Positions 1 through 7,305 of a DNA stretch of 64,000 nucleotides are shown one piece after another. The stretch spans positions 24,132 to 88,131 of the forward strand of contig NZ_NNBL01000029.1 in assembly GCF_002803065.1 (NCBI RefSeq), written 5' to 3'. The stretch is from Streptomyces sp. CB01635 (GTDB lineage: Bacteria > Actinomycetota > Actinomycetes > Streptomycetales > Streptomycetaceae). The notes beneath the pieces are model-generated. The model searched no databases. It saw only the letters and a program-made list of their open reading frames with translations, and had not been told where the DNA came from. A program made the position numbers and the translations under genes. Each line of letters opens with the position of its first letter. Positions within the stretch are counted from its first letter, which is position 1.

Positions 1-599
1 GCGGTGACACGGCCCCCTACGCCGTCGCCCGCGAGGTGGAGGACATCGCCGCGCTCATCGACGCGGTGGGCGGCAGCGCGGCGCTCTACGGCATGTCGTC
101 GGGCGCGGCGCTGGCCCTGGAGGCGGCGGCGAGTGGGCTGCCGGTGACCCGAGTCGCCGTGTACGAACCCCCGTTCGCGGTCGACGAAGGGGGCGGCAAG
201 GAGCGCGCGGAGTACACGCAGCAGCTGTCCGAGCTCCTCGCCGAGGGCCGCAACGGGGACGCGGTGGAGCTGTTCATGTCGCTCGCCGGCGCGCCAGCCG
301 AGATGGTCGCGGGCGCCCGGCGCTCTCCCTGGTGGCCGGACATGGAGGCGGTCGCGCCGACCCTGGCCTATGACAATGCCGCGATGGGTGACGGTCTGGT
401 GCCGCGGGAGCGGCTGGCCTCGATCACCGTGCCGGTGCTCGCCGTCGCGGGCGGCGCTAGCCCCTCGTGGATGCGAGAGGCGGCGCGGACGGTAGCAGGG
501 GCGGTGCCCGACGGGACGTACCGCACGCTCGACGGCCAGACCCACGCCGTGGATCCGGACGCGCTCGGTCCGCTGCTCACCGACTTCTTCTCGGCGTAG
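1..599 (+). CDS. alpha/beta hydrolase, C-terminal part (start lies before the window)
   Basis: The frame is open from the first bases of the window, so this is the 3' part of a longer gene. A GTG at 36 is in frame but the residues before it (G-D-T-A-P-Y) are typical of the loop ahead of the nucleophile elbow in this family, so it is not the real start. The elbow reads G-M-S-S-G, giving a Ser nucleophile, and the catalytic His is probably in D-G-Q-T-H near the C-terminus. It is likely a small cytoplasmic esterase or hydrolase of unknown substrate. It is convergent with mnmA, with 20 bp between the stops. Confidence 0.8.
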   Translation, partial: GDTAPYAVAREVEDIAALIDAVGGSAALYGMSSGAALALEAAASGLPVTRVAVYEPPFAVDEGGGKERAEYTQQLSELLAEGRNGDAVELFMSLAGAPAEMVAGARRSPWWPDMEAVAPTLAYDNAAMGDGLVPRERLASITVPVLAVAGGASPSWMREAARTVAGAVPDGTYRTLDGQTHAVDPDALGPLLTDFFSA

Positions 600-619
600 C
601 CCCGCGCGCCCGTAAGCGG

Positions 620-1750
620 CTAGGCAGCCGTCTTCGCGCGCGTGGTCGTCGCGATCGTCGCCGAGCCGACCACGCGCGTGCCGTCGTAGAGCACGATGGC
701 CTGGCCGGGGGCGACGCCGCGCACGGGCTCGTCGAAGGTGACGGTCAGGGTGCCGTCCACCAGCTCCGCCGTCACCGGCGTCTCGTCGCCGTGGGCGCGC
801 AGCTGCGCGGTGTACGTGCCCGGTCCCGAGGGAGCCGTGCCGCACCAGCGGGGCTTGATGGCCGTGAGGGCGGTGACATCGAGGGAGCCGACGGGGCCGA
901 CCGTCACCGTGTTGTTCACCGGCGAGATGTCCAGGACGTAGCGCGGCTTGCCGTCGGGGGCCGGGGTGCCGATGCGCAGGCCCTTGCGCTGGCCGATCGT
1001 GAAGCCGTACGCGCCCTCGTGCGTGCCGACCTTGCTGCCCGCCTCGTCGACGATGTCGCCCTCGGCCTTGCCCAGGCGCGACGCGAGGAAGCCCTGGGTG
1101 TCGCCGTCCGCGATGAAACAGATGTCGTGCGAGTCGGGCTTCTTGGCGACCGCGAGGCCGCGCCGCTCGGCCTCCGCGCGGATCTCGTCCTTCGTCGTGA
1201 CCGTGTCGCCGAGGGGGAACAGGGCGTGCGCGAGCTGGCGGTCGTCGAGCACTCCGAGGACGTACGACTGGTCCTTGGCCATGTCGGAGGCGCGGTGCAG
1301 CTCGCGGGTGCCGTCCGCGTGCTCGACCACCTTCGCGTAGTGGCCCGTGGCGACCGCGTCGAAGCCCAGGGCGAGCGCCTTGTCGAGGAGCGCGGCGAAC
1401 TTGATCTTCTCGTTGCAGCGCAGGCACGGGTTCGGGGTGCGCCCGGCCTCGTACTCGGCGACGAAGTCGTCGACGACGTCCTCGCGGAAGCGCTCGGCGA
1501 GGTCCCAGACGTAGAAGGGGATGCCGATGACGTCGGCGGCCCTGCGGGCGTCACGGGAGTCCTCCACGGTGCAACAGCCGCGGGCTCCGGTGCGGAACGA
1601 CTGCGGGTTCGCGGAGAGGGCGAGGTGGACGCCCGTCACGTCGTGGCCCGCTTCCGCCGCGCGGGCGGCGGCGACGGCGGAGTCCACGCCGCCCGACATG
1701 GCGGCGAGGACGCGAAGGGGGCGGGTGCTCTGCGGGGTCTGCGAAGTCAT
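620..1750 (-). CDS. mnmA: tRNA-specific 2-thiouridylase MnmA
   Basis: This enzyme thiolates U34 of tRNA-Lys, Glu and Gln in the cytoplasm, using ATP to adenylate the base and persulfide sulfur. The 376-residue protein has the PP-loop S-G-G-V-D-S at about residues 19-24, the first catalytic Cys in P-N-P-C-L-R-C (C109) and the second in H-D-I-C-F (C211), all expected for MnmA. I chose the ATG at 1750, just before the conserved PP-loop strand; longer upstream readings are low complexity. A TACCCT -10-like box about 17 bp upstream would make the transcript nearly leaderless. The cysteine desulfurase that can donate sulfur lies downstream-facing on the same strand at 2563-3732, across the amidase gene. 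Confidence 0.95.
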   Translation of the reverse strand: MTSQTPQSTRPLRVLAAMSGGVDSAVAAARAAEAGHDVTGVHLALSANPQSFRTGARGCCTVEDSRDARRAADVIGIPFYVWDLAERFREDVVDDFVAEYEAGRTPNPCLRCNEKIKFAALLDKALALGFDAVATGHYAKVVEHADGTRELHRASDMAKDQSYVLGVLDDRQLAHALFPLGDTVTTKDEIRAEAERRGLAVAKKPDSHDICFIADGDTQGFLASRLGKAEGDIVDEAGSKVGTHEGAYGFTIGQRKGLRIGTPAPDGKPRYVLDISPVNNTVTVGPVGSLDVTALTAIKPRWCGTAPSGPGTYTAQLRAHGDETPVTAELVDGTLTVTFDEPVRGVAPGQAIVLYDGTRVVGSATIATTTRAKTAA

Positions 1751-1771
1751 AGCTCTCACAGGGTACGGGGC

Positions 1772-1791
1772 CGCGGGAACCGAATCCCGCG
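1772..1791. promoter_or_regulatory. inverted repeat in the mnmA/amidase divergent region
   Basis: A perfect 7-bp inverted repeat (CGCGGGA, 6-base gap, TCCCGCG) sits between the starts of mnmA and the amidase gene. Its place between divergent genes suggests an operator, but no known regulator motif is recognised. Confidence 0.3.
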
Positions 1792-1834
1792 AGTATCCGT
1801 TGTGGATCTCGTACGACGTGAACGGGGGCGGGTC

Positions 1835-2539
1835 GTGGGAGCACAGGGGAAGTCGCGGCAGAAGTCCGGGGGCGGCGCGAAGTGCGACGGTGACCGGGGG
1901 GTCAGCCGGCGGACGCTGCTGATCGGAGGCGCGGCGACAGCCGTCGGTGTGGGCCTGCTCGCCCGCAGCGACCTGGCGCACATGTGGTGGCAGATGCCCG
2001 GCATCGACAAGCCGCGCAAGGCCGGCGAGGTCGACTTCAGGGGCGCGGAGTGGGTGGCCGCGGCGGCGGCGAACTGGCGGCGGGCGGACCGCCCCGCCGA
2101 CTACACGATCGACCGCGTGATCATCCATGTCACACAGGGCAGCTACCAGGGGACGCTGAAGGTCTTCAAGGACCCGTGGCACGGGGCGGCCGCGCACTAC
2201 GTGGTGCGCAAGGACGGCCACATAGCGCAGATGATCCGCGAGCTGGACGTGGCGTTCCACGCGGGGAACAAGGAATTCAACGAGCGCAGTGTGGGGATCG
2301 AGCACGAGGGGTTCGTGGACCGCCCGGCCGACTTCACGGACGCCATGTACGCGTCCTCCGCGCGGCTCACCGCCGGGATATGCAGGCGCTACGGGATACC
2401 CGTCGACCGGCAGCACATCATCGGGCACGTCGAGGTGCCGGGCACGGACCACACCGATCCGGGCCCGCACTGGGACTGGGACCGGTACATGGGCCTGGTG
2501 AAGCGCGCCCATGAAGAGGGGCGCACGGCCAAGGCGTAA
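1835..2539 (+). CDS. Tat-exported N-acetylmuramoyl-L-alanine amidase (Amidase_2/PGRP fold)
   Basis: The enzyme is expected to cleave the bond between N-acetylmuramic acid and L-Ala in peptidoglycan outside the cell, using zinc. From the GTG at 1835 the protein has 234 residues: a short basic start, a twin-arginine motif S-R-R-T-L-L near residue 25 followed by a hydrophobic run (Tat signal), then the amidase domain. Zn-binding and catalytic residues are visible as I-I-H-V-T-Q-G (H98), S-V-G-I-E-H-E and I-I-G-H-V-E-V-P-G-T-D-H. A GGGGG run before 1835 is the best ribosome site; a GTG at 1802 is possible. It interrupts the mnmA and desulfurase pair on the opposite strand. Confidence 0.88.
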   Translation: MGAQGKSRQKSGGGAKCDGDRGVSRRTLLIGGAATAVGVGLLARSDLAHMWWQMPGIDKPRKAGEVDFRGAEWVAAAAANWRRADRPADYTIDRVIIHVTQGSYQGTLKVFKDPWHGAAAHYVVRKDGHIAQMIRELDVAFHAGNKEFNERSVGIEHEGFVDRPADFTDAMYASSARLTAGICRRYGIPVDRQHIIGHVEVPGTDHTDPGPHWDWDRYMGLVKRAHEEGRTAKA

Positions 2540-2562
2540 GGCGTCCTGGCTCAGCCGGGCCG

Positions 2563-3732
2563 TCAGCTCAGCCCGGCCGTCCTGGCCCGCTCCACCGCCG
2601 GTCCGATCGCGTCCGCCACAGCTGCCACGTCCGCCTCGGTCGACGTGTGGCCGAGGGAGAAGCGCAGGGTGCCGCGGGCCAGGTCCGGGTCCGTGCCGGT
2701 GGCCAGCAGTACGTGGCTGGGCTGCGCCACACCGGCCGTGCACGCGGAGCCGGTGGAGCACTCGATGCCCTGCGCGTCCAGGAGCAGCAGCAGGGAGTCG
2801 CCCTCGCACCCGGGGAAGGTGAAGTGGGCGTTGGCGGGCAGCCGGCCGCCGGGGGCCGGGTCGCCGCCGAGGATCGCCTCGGGGACGGCCGCGCGCACGG
2901 CGTCGACCAGGCCGTCGCGCAGTCCGCCGATCTCGCGGGCGAACCACTCACGCTGTTCGGCGGCGAGCCGTCCGGCGACGGCGAAGGCGGCGACGGCCGG
3001 CACGTCGAGCGTCCCGGAGCGCACATGCCGCTCCTGGCCGCCGCCGTGGAGCACGGGTACGGGGGTGTACTCGCGGCCCAGGAGGAGCGCCCCGATACCG
3101 TACGGGCCGCCGATCTTGTGGCCGGAGACGGTCATCGCGGCGAGGCCGGACGCGGCGAAGTCGACGGGGATCTGACCGAAGGCCTGGACGGCGTCGGCGT
3201 GCAGCGGGACACCGAACTCGGCGGCCACGTCGGCGAGTTCACGTACGGGCTGGATCGTGCCGATCTCGTTGTTCGCCCACATGACGGTGGCGAGCGCCAC
3301 GTCGTCGGGGTTGCGGGCGATCGCCTCGCGCAGGGCGTCCGGGTGCACGCGCCCGTACGCGTCGACGGGCAGGTATTCGACGGTGGCGCCCTCGTGTTCG
3401 CCGAGCCAGTGCACGGCGTCGAGGACGGCGTGGTGTTCGACGGGGCTGGCGAGGACGCGGGTGCGGGCGGGGTCCGCGTCGCGGCGGGACCAGTACAGGC
3501 CCTTCACCGCGAGGTTGTCGGCCTCGGTGCCGCCCGAGGTGAAGACGACCTCACTGGGGCGGGCGCCGAGGGATTCGGCGAGGGTCTCGCGGGACTCCTC
3601 GACGGTGCGTCGGGCGCGCCGGCCTGCTGCGTGCAGCGAGGACGCGTTGCCGGTGAGGGCGAGCTGGGCGGTCATCACCTCGACGGCCTCCGGGAGCATC
3701 GGAGTGGTCGCGGCGTGGTCGAGGTAAGCCAT
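2563..3732 (-). CDS. cysteine desulfurase (IscS/NifS family)
   Basis: This PLP enzyme removes sulfur from L-cysteine to give alanine and an enzyme persulfide, used for tRNA thiolation and perhaps Fe-S clusters. The 389-residue protein starts with the family signature Y-L-D-H-A-A-T-T-P, has the Schiff-base lysine in S-G-H-K-I-G-G-P (K206) and the persulfide Cys in G-S-A-C-T-A-G (C331). The loop around that Cys has no insertion, as in the NifS-like group. Proximity to mnmA on the same strand supports a sulfur-donor role for MnmA. The ATG at 3732 is directly before the conserved start. Confidence 0.93.
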   Translation of the reverse strand: MAYLDHAATTPMLPEAVEVMTAQLALTGNASSLHAAGRRARRTVEESRETLAESLGARPSEVVFTSGGTEADNLAVKGLYWSRRDADPARTRVLASPVEHHAVLDAVHWLGEHEGATVEYLPVDAYGRVHPDALREAIARNPDDVALATVMWANNEIGTIQPVRELADVAAEFGVPLHADAVQAFGQIPVDFAASGLAAMTVSGHKIGGPYGIGALLLGREYTPVPVLHGGGQERHVRSGTLDVPAVAAFAVAGRLAAEQREWFAREIGGLRDGLVDAVRAAVPEAILGGDPAPGGRLPANAHFTFPGCEGDSLLLLLDAQGIECSTGSACTAGVAQPSHVLLATGTDPDLARGTLRFSLGHTSTEADVAAVADAIGPAVERARTAGLS

Positions 3733-3735
3733 GGT

Positions 3736-3755
3736 GGGCTCGATTCTACGAGCCC
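3736..3755 (-). promoter_or_regulatory. promoter -10 inside a small dyad, cysteine desulfurase gene
   Basis: On the minus strand a TAGAAT box (3748-3743) lies 10 bases before the ATG and is the loop of a perfect 7-bp dyad GGGCTCG/CGAGCCC. Transcription from it would start within about 5 bases of the ATG. No convincing -35 box is visible and there is no Shine-Dalgarno sequence, which fits a leaderless or nearly leaderless mRNA whose promoter could be covered by a dyad-binding protein. Confidence 0.4.
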
Positions 3756-3811
3756 CTGTCCCGGTGCTCCGCGCCGCGTGGGGTCCCGTCCCACGCAGAG
3801 CGTCAAAGGGG

Positions 3812-4138
3812 TCAGCCCGTGAGGCTCCAGGACAGCGTGTGGTCGGTCGCGACGAACGCCGCGAGGACCGCCAGGTCGGCGATTCCGAGCCCGAGTCCGA
3901 GCAGCGCACGGCCACGGCGGGCGGTGCCGCGCATGAGGGCGAGGCCGGCGAGCACGATGGCGATCGGGCCGAGGAAGAGGTTGAGGACGAGCAGTCCGAG
4001 CAGCCCGAGGACGAACGAGGCGACGGCCATTCCGTCGGCGTCGCGCGCACCGGTGCGGGGCTGCTCCGCAGGGGCCGTCCCGGCCACGGCGTCGGTGTGG
4101 GTGCTGGTGCCGGTAGTGGTGTCAGCGGTGATGTTCAT
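3812..4138 (-). CDS. DUF4190-type small membrane protein
   Basis: The 108-residue protein has a Thr/Ala/Pro-rich N-terminal 40 residues and then two hydrophobic segments separated by a short basic loop (A-L-M-R-G-T-A-R-R-G-R). This layout, with G-M-A-V-A-S-F-V-L-G-L-L-G at the start of helix one, is that of DUF4190 proteins, whose function is unknown. I chose the ATG at 4138 because an AGAGGGGG ribosome site precedes it; an ATG at 4171 would run into the 10-bp repeat. Confidence 0.8.
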   Translation of the reverse strand: MNITADTTTGTSTHTDAVAGTAPAEQPRTGARDADGMAVASFVLGLLGLLVLNLFLGPIAIVLAGLALMRGTARRGRALLGLGLGIADLAVLAAFVATDHTLSWSLTG

Positions 4139-4160
4139 GGTGGTACCCCCTCTTGGTTCA

Positions 4161-4200
4161 GGCGTGATCAAGCGTGATCAAGCGTGATCAAGCGTGATCA
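4161..4200. repeat. four tandem copies of a 10-bp unit (AGCGTGATCA)
   Basis: Four head-to-tail copies, the first starting GG instead of AG, lie between the stop of the 53-residue membrane protein gene (4211) and the start of the DUF4190 gene (4138). Each unit contains the palindrome TGATCA, so the array is four palindromes on one face of the helix. It falls in the leader or promoter of the DUF4190 gene. Confidence 0.85.
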
Positions 4201-4210
4201 GGCTGATGGA

Positions 4211-4372
4211 TCAGTGCTGGTGGCGTCGTCGGGCGGTCCGCTCGCGCACGGCGAAGACAACCAGCCAGATGCCGATGACGGCGGCGGCGACGAGGGTGAC
4301 GGGAAGAGGCGCGTGGGCCACGGAGCCCAGCGCGACGCCCAGCAGAAGCAGGGCGGCTACGAGGAACAGCAT
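4211..4372 (-). CDS. 53-residue small membrane protein
   Basis: This gene encodes 53 residues: two hydrophobic segments (about residues 2-15 and 20-40) followed by a basic tail E-R-T-A-R-R-R-H-Q-H, so both ends may be cytoplasmic or the protein may sit as a hairpin. An AGAGG ribosome site lies about 7 bases before the ATG at 4372. I do not recognise a family. It is divergent from the TetR regulator gene at 4487, with about 115 bp between them that hold a likely operator, so it is a plausible target of that regulator. DUF4190 lies downstream on the same strand. Confidence 0.72.
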   Translation of the reverse strand: MLFLVAALLLLGVALGSVAHAPLPVTLVAAAVIGIWLVVFAVRERTARRRHQH

Positions 4373-4461
4373 GAGTGCCTCTCATGGTCGGGTCGGTGAC
4401 GGTTGGGATTACAACCGTTCACTGACTCCTGAGTCTAGCGCGCACACGGCTTCCGAATTAC

Positions 4462-4479
4462 AGAGAACAAGTGTTAACT
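4462..4479. promoter_or_regulatory. FabR/DesT-like dyad just before the TetR gene
   Basis: The 18-bp site AGAGAACAAGTGTTAACT has the symmetric form AG-N2-AACA-N2-TGTT-N2-CT and ends 7 bp before the regulator ATG. No Shine-Dalgarno sequence is present, so the operator probably covers the promoter of a leaderless gene. From memory it resembles operators of the FabR/DesT family (AGCGTACA..TGT..GCT style). A second dyad, GACTC-CT-GAGTC at 4424-4435, lies nearer the divergent gene. Confidence 0.5.
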
Positions 4480-4486
4480 GCATGGC

Positions 4487-5104
4487 ATGAGTCACACCCT
4501 CGGCATCCGGCAGGCCCAGAAGCAGAAGACCCGACAGGCGCTGCTCGACGCGGCGTTGGAGCTGCTCGAGGACCAGAGCCTGTCGAGCCTGGGGCTGCGC
4601 GAGGTCACCCGGGCCGTCGGGGTCGCGCCGACCGCGTTCTACCGGCACTTCGACTCGACGGCCGAGCTCGGCGTCGCGCTCGTCGAGGAGGCGCTCGGCA
4701 GCCTGCACGAGACGATCACCACGATGCTGACCACGACGGGCAGCAACGAGGAACGTCTGGGTCGGACAGTTGAGTTGATCGCCCGTCTGGTCCGCACGCA
4801 CCCCTCCCACGTGCGCTTCATCGCGCGTGAGCGGCACGGCGGCGTCCAGCGCGTGCGGGACGCCATCGGCGGGCAGCTCACGCGGTTCGCCGAGGAGGTG
4901 GCCGAGGGCCTCGCCGCGGACCCGGTGTCCGCCGGCTGGAGCCAGGACGACCTGCGGATGCTGGCGTGGCACTACGTCGAGCACATGGTGATGACCGCGT
5001 CCGTCTTCCTGGAGACCCCGCCGGAGCGCATGGACGCGGCGATCGACGTCGCCACACGGCAGTTGCGCCTCGTCAACCTCGGCAGGGCGCACTGGCTGGA
5101 CTGA
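4487..5104 (+). CDS. TetR-family regulator resembling FabR/DesT
   Basis: The 205-residue protein begins with the residues expected of this subgroup (G-I-R-Q-A-Q-K-Q-K-T-R), has a TetR helix-turn-helix at about residues 25-50 (L-R-E-V-T-R-A-V-G-V-A-P-T-A-F-Y-R-H-F) and an all-helical ligand domain containing F-I-A-R-E-R-H-G. The similarity to E. coli FabR over the whole length (which I compare from memory) suggests it senses acyl chains and controls fatty acid modification, but the targets are inferred. It probably represses itself and the divergent small membrane gene through the dyad at 4462-4479. Confidence 0.82.
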   Translation: MSHTLGIRQAQKQKTRQALLDAALELLEDQSLSSLGLREVTRAVGVAPTAFYRHFDSTAELGVALVEEALGSLHETITTMLTTTGSNEERLGRTVELIARLVRTHPSHVRFIARERHGGVQRVRDAIGGQLTRFAEEVAEGLAADPVSAGWSQDDLRMLAWHYVEHMVMTASVFLETPPERMDAAIDVATRQLRLVNLGRAHWLD

Positions 5105-5183
5105 ACGCCGCCGGCCACAGGCCACCACCCGCCGGCGCCCGAGTCCCCGCGCCCCGGCCGGGACACGCCCTAGCCTGAAGAGC

Positions 5184-6041
5184 ATGACCGCCGACTGGAA
5201 TCTCGACCGCTCCTGCGCCAGTTCGTCCGGCGACGTCGCCTGGGCCGCGCTCGGCCCGGCGGACGCGCCGCCGGTCGTCCTCGTCCACGGCACGCCCTTC
5301 TCCTCGTACGTCTGGCGCGGCCCGGCCCGCGCGCTCGCCTCCCGGCATCGCGTCTACGTATGGGATCTGCCCGGGTACGGCGCCTCGGCGAAGCACGACG
5401 GGCAGGACGTCACCCTCGCCGCCCACGCCCGCGTCCTGACCGAACTGCTCGGGCACTGGGGCCTGGACCGGCCCGGCGCCGAACCCGCCGTCGTCGCCCA
5501 TGACTTCGGCGGCTGTGTCGCCCTGCGCGCCCGGCTGCTGCACGGCGCGCGCTACGAGCGGCTCGCGCTGGTCGACCCGGTGGCGCTCGCTCCATGGGGC
5601 TCCCCCACGTACCGCCATCTCGGCGCGCACGCCGACGTGTTCGCCCAGCTCCCGCCGGCCCTGCACGAGGCGCTCGTGCGCGAGTACATCAGGTCGGCGA
5701 GCCACCAGGGCCTGCCCCCGGCCACTCTCGACCGGCTGGCAGCCCCCTGGTGCACGCCGGAGGGACAGCCCGCGTTCTACCGTCAGATCGAGCAGAACGA
5801 CCGGCGCTTCACCGACGAGATCCAGAGCCGGTACGGGGAGTTGGACCTGCCTGTGCTGATCTGCTGGGGCACGGAGGACACCTGGATCCCGGTCGCGCGC
5901 GGGCACGAGCTGGCGAAGCTGATCCCCGGCGCCGAACTGCGGCTGATCGAGGGCGCGGGTCATCTCGTACAGGAAGACGCGCCGGCCGAACTGACCGGCG
6001 CTGTCACGGAGTTCCTGTGGGCGGACCGTACACGGCGGTGA
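5184..6041 (+). CDS. alpha/beta hydrolase with Asp nucleophile (haloalkane dehalogenase / epoxide hydrolase-like)
   Basis: The 285-residue protein has the oxyanion signature H-G-T-P near residue 35 and a nucleophile elbow A-H-D-F-G-G in which Asp takes the place of Ser. That elbow is the mark of haloalkane and fluoroacetate dehalogenases and epoxide hydrolases rather than esterases. The second acid is probably in G-T-E-D-T-W-I-P and the His in G-A-G-H-L-V-Q-E-D-A-P. It looks cytoplasmic. A TAGCCT -10-like box ends 7 bp before the ATG, so it may be leaderless. The true substrate cannot be told from sequence. Confidence 0.85.
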   Translation: MTADWNLDRSCASSSGDVAWAALGPADAPPVVLVHGTPFSSYVWRGPARALASRHRVYVWDLPGYGASAKHDGQDVTLAAHARVLTELLGHWGLDRPGAEPAVVAHDFGGCVALRARLLHGARYERLALVDPVALAPWGSPTYRHLGAHADVFAQLPPALHEALVREYIRSASHQGLPPATLDRLAAPWCTPEGQPAFYRQIEQNDRRFTDEIQSRYGELDLPVLICWGTEDTWIPVARGHELAKLIPGAELRLIEGAGHLVQEDAPAELTGAVTEFLWADRTRR

Positions 6042-6306
6042 TCGTGGCGCCGCAGCGGCCGAGTTCCGCACGGATCTCGGGCGGCTCGACGACCTGCACG
6101 TGGACGGCGAAGGAGAGGAGCGAGCGGGCCTCGTGCACCTCCCCGTAGCCGAGGTGCACGGTGATCCACTCGCCGCGGCCGCCGTCGTCGGGCGGCGCGG
6201 TCAGCGCGTTGCCGCACAGCCGCAGGAACAGGTCGGGGTGGGTGCGCCGCACACGCGCGGTGGCCTCGACGGCGCCGGGCCCGACCTCGACCGGACGCCG
6301 GCCTCG
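6004..6306 (-). pseudogene. remnant of a WYL-domain transcription regulator (C-terminal end only)
   Basis: Between a TAG at 6307-6309 and a stop at 6004, about 100 residues are open. They include W-I-T-V-H-L-G-Y-G-E-V-H-E-A-R-S-L-L and V-Q-V-V-E-P-P-E-I-R-A-E-L, which is the usual C-terminal end of YafY/WYL regulators. The DNA-binding domain and most of the WYL domain are missing, and no continuation is visible in another frame before the thioesterase gene 80 bp away. A GTG at 6252 could give an 82-residue protein, so a short functional fragment cannot be excluded. The 3' end overlaps the convergent hydrolase gene by 38 bp. Confidence 0.65.
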
Positions 6307-6384
6307 CTACGGCAACGGGCTCATCTCGACCCGACGCACGCCGCTACGGCTCCGGGCTCGGCCCACCCGGACCCGCCGCCCCGT

Positions 6385-7239
6385 TCAGCTCAGCTTCGCG
6401 CGCGCGAGCTGCCGGGACTGGGCCACCAGGCGGTCCTCGCTGTCCCAGACCTCGGCGTCCTCCTCCAGGAAACCGCCCGCGAGATTGCGGGTGGTGATGG
6501 AGACGCGCAGAGGGCCGGGGGCGGGGCGGCAGCGGACGTGGACGGTCAGTTCGACCGTCGGGACCCAGCCGGTCAGGCCCATCTCGAACGCGGTCGGCGG
6601 CAGCGCGTCCACCGCGAGGAGCAGGGAGAGCGGGTCCGCGTCACGCCCGTCCGCGAGGCCGAACCAGGCCCGCATCTCGCCCTTGCCGGAGGGCGAACCG
6701 ATCGCCCAGCCCAGCGTGGCCGGGTCGAGCTTGAGGGCGAGCCGCTCGGTGATGGCGGAGCTGCCCTTGATCGGCGTGGGGCCGTCCTGCGCGCCGAAGC
6801 ACTGCTCGACCGGCGGGAAGTGCGGGGGCTTCGCGGTGGTACGGACGTCGTCCGGGAGCGCGTCGAGGTCACCGTAGGAGGCGAGAACGCGGATCCGCTC
6901 GACCTCGGCGCCCTCGTCGTCGTACTGGAAGAGGGAGGCCTGGCCGGTGGAGAGGGTGCGGCCGGTGCGTACGACGTCGGTCCTGATCACGGCGGGGCCG
7001 GGATGGGACGCGGTCAGGTAGTGCGCGGAGATGGTGAACGGGTCACTGTGCGGCAGCGCGTCGCCGAGGGCGCGGCCGAGCACGGCGAGCAGGTAGCCGC
7101 CGTTGACGGCGCTGATGATCGTCCAGCCGGCCGAGAGGTCGATGTCGTACACACCGGGCTCGCGCCGGGTGACCGCGGTGTCGCGGTCGAACTCGCTGTC
7201 GCCGATGACCGCCTGCGCGGCGGACGATACCTGTGCCAT
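6385..7239 (-). CDS. double-hotdog acyl-CoA thioesterase family protein
   Basis: The 284-residue protein shows two hotdog-like halves: G-W-T-I-I-S-A-V-N-G-G-Y-L-L-A-V at the start, with the usual N-G-G turn, and P-T-A-F-E-M-G-L-T-G-W-V-P-T-V-E-L-T-V-H near residue 225. This is the layout of TesB-like and related actinobacterial thioesterases that hydrolyse acyl-CoA. The ATG at 7239 is preferred over a TTG at 7254. No export signal is present. The promoter region contains half of a motif often seen before beta-oxidation genes (see 7262-7291). Confidence 0.82.
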   Translation of the reverse strand: MAQVSSAAQAVIGDSEFDRDTAVTRREPGVYDIDLSAGWTIISAVNGGYLLAVLGRALGDALPHSDPFTISAHYLTASHPGPAVIRTDVVRTGRTLSTGQASLFQYDDEGAEVERIRVLASYGDLDALPDDVRTTAKPPHFPPVEQCFGAQDGPTPIKGSSAITERLALKLDPATLGWAIGSPSGKGEMRAWFGLADGRDADPLSLLLAVDALPPTAFEMGLTGWVPTVELTVHVRCRPAPGPLRVSITTRNLAGGFLEEDAEVWDSEDRLVAQSRQLARAKLS

Positions 7240-7261
7240 GCAGGTACGGTACAACAGGAAA

Positions 7262-7291
7262 CTACTAAGCGGTAGCTTTTGCTTCGAAGCA
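7262..7291. promoter_or_regulatory. dyads upstream of the thioesterase gene
   Basis: Two symmetric elements lie between the thioesterase start and the end of the TRIC gene: CTAC-N6-GTAG at 7262-7275, which contains the half-site ACTAAGC, and the perfect palindrome TGCTTCGAAGCA at 7280-7291. ACTAAGC/GCTTAGT half-sites occur, as I recall, in TetR operators of fatty acid degradation genes in actinobacteria. Their role here is inferred from position. Confidence 0.3.
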
Positions 7292-7305
7292 CATAACAGC
7301 CCAGG

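Noticed and set aside
467..1834. Long plus-strand open frame across mnmA
   Set aside because: It is antisense to the well-supported mnmA gene, is extremely Arg/Gly/Val-rich and has no family resemblance; only its last part, from 1835, is the amidase gene.
5184..6041. Ordinary serine esterase assignment
   Set aside because: The nucleophile elbow has Asp (H-D-F-G-G), not Ser, so a dehalogenase or epoxide-hydrolase-like enzyme is the better call.
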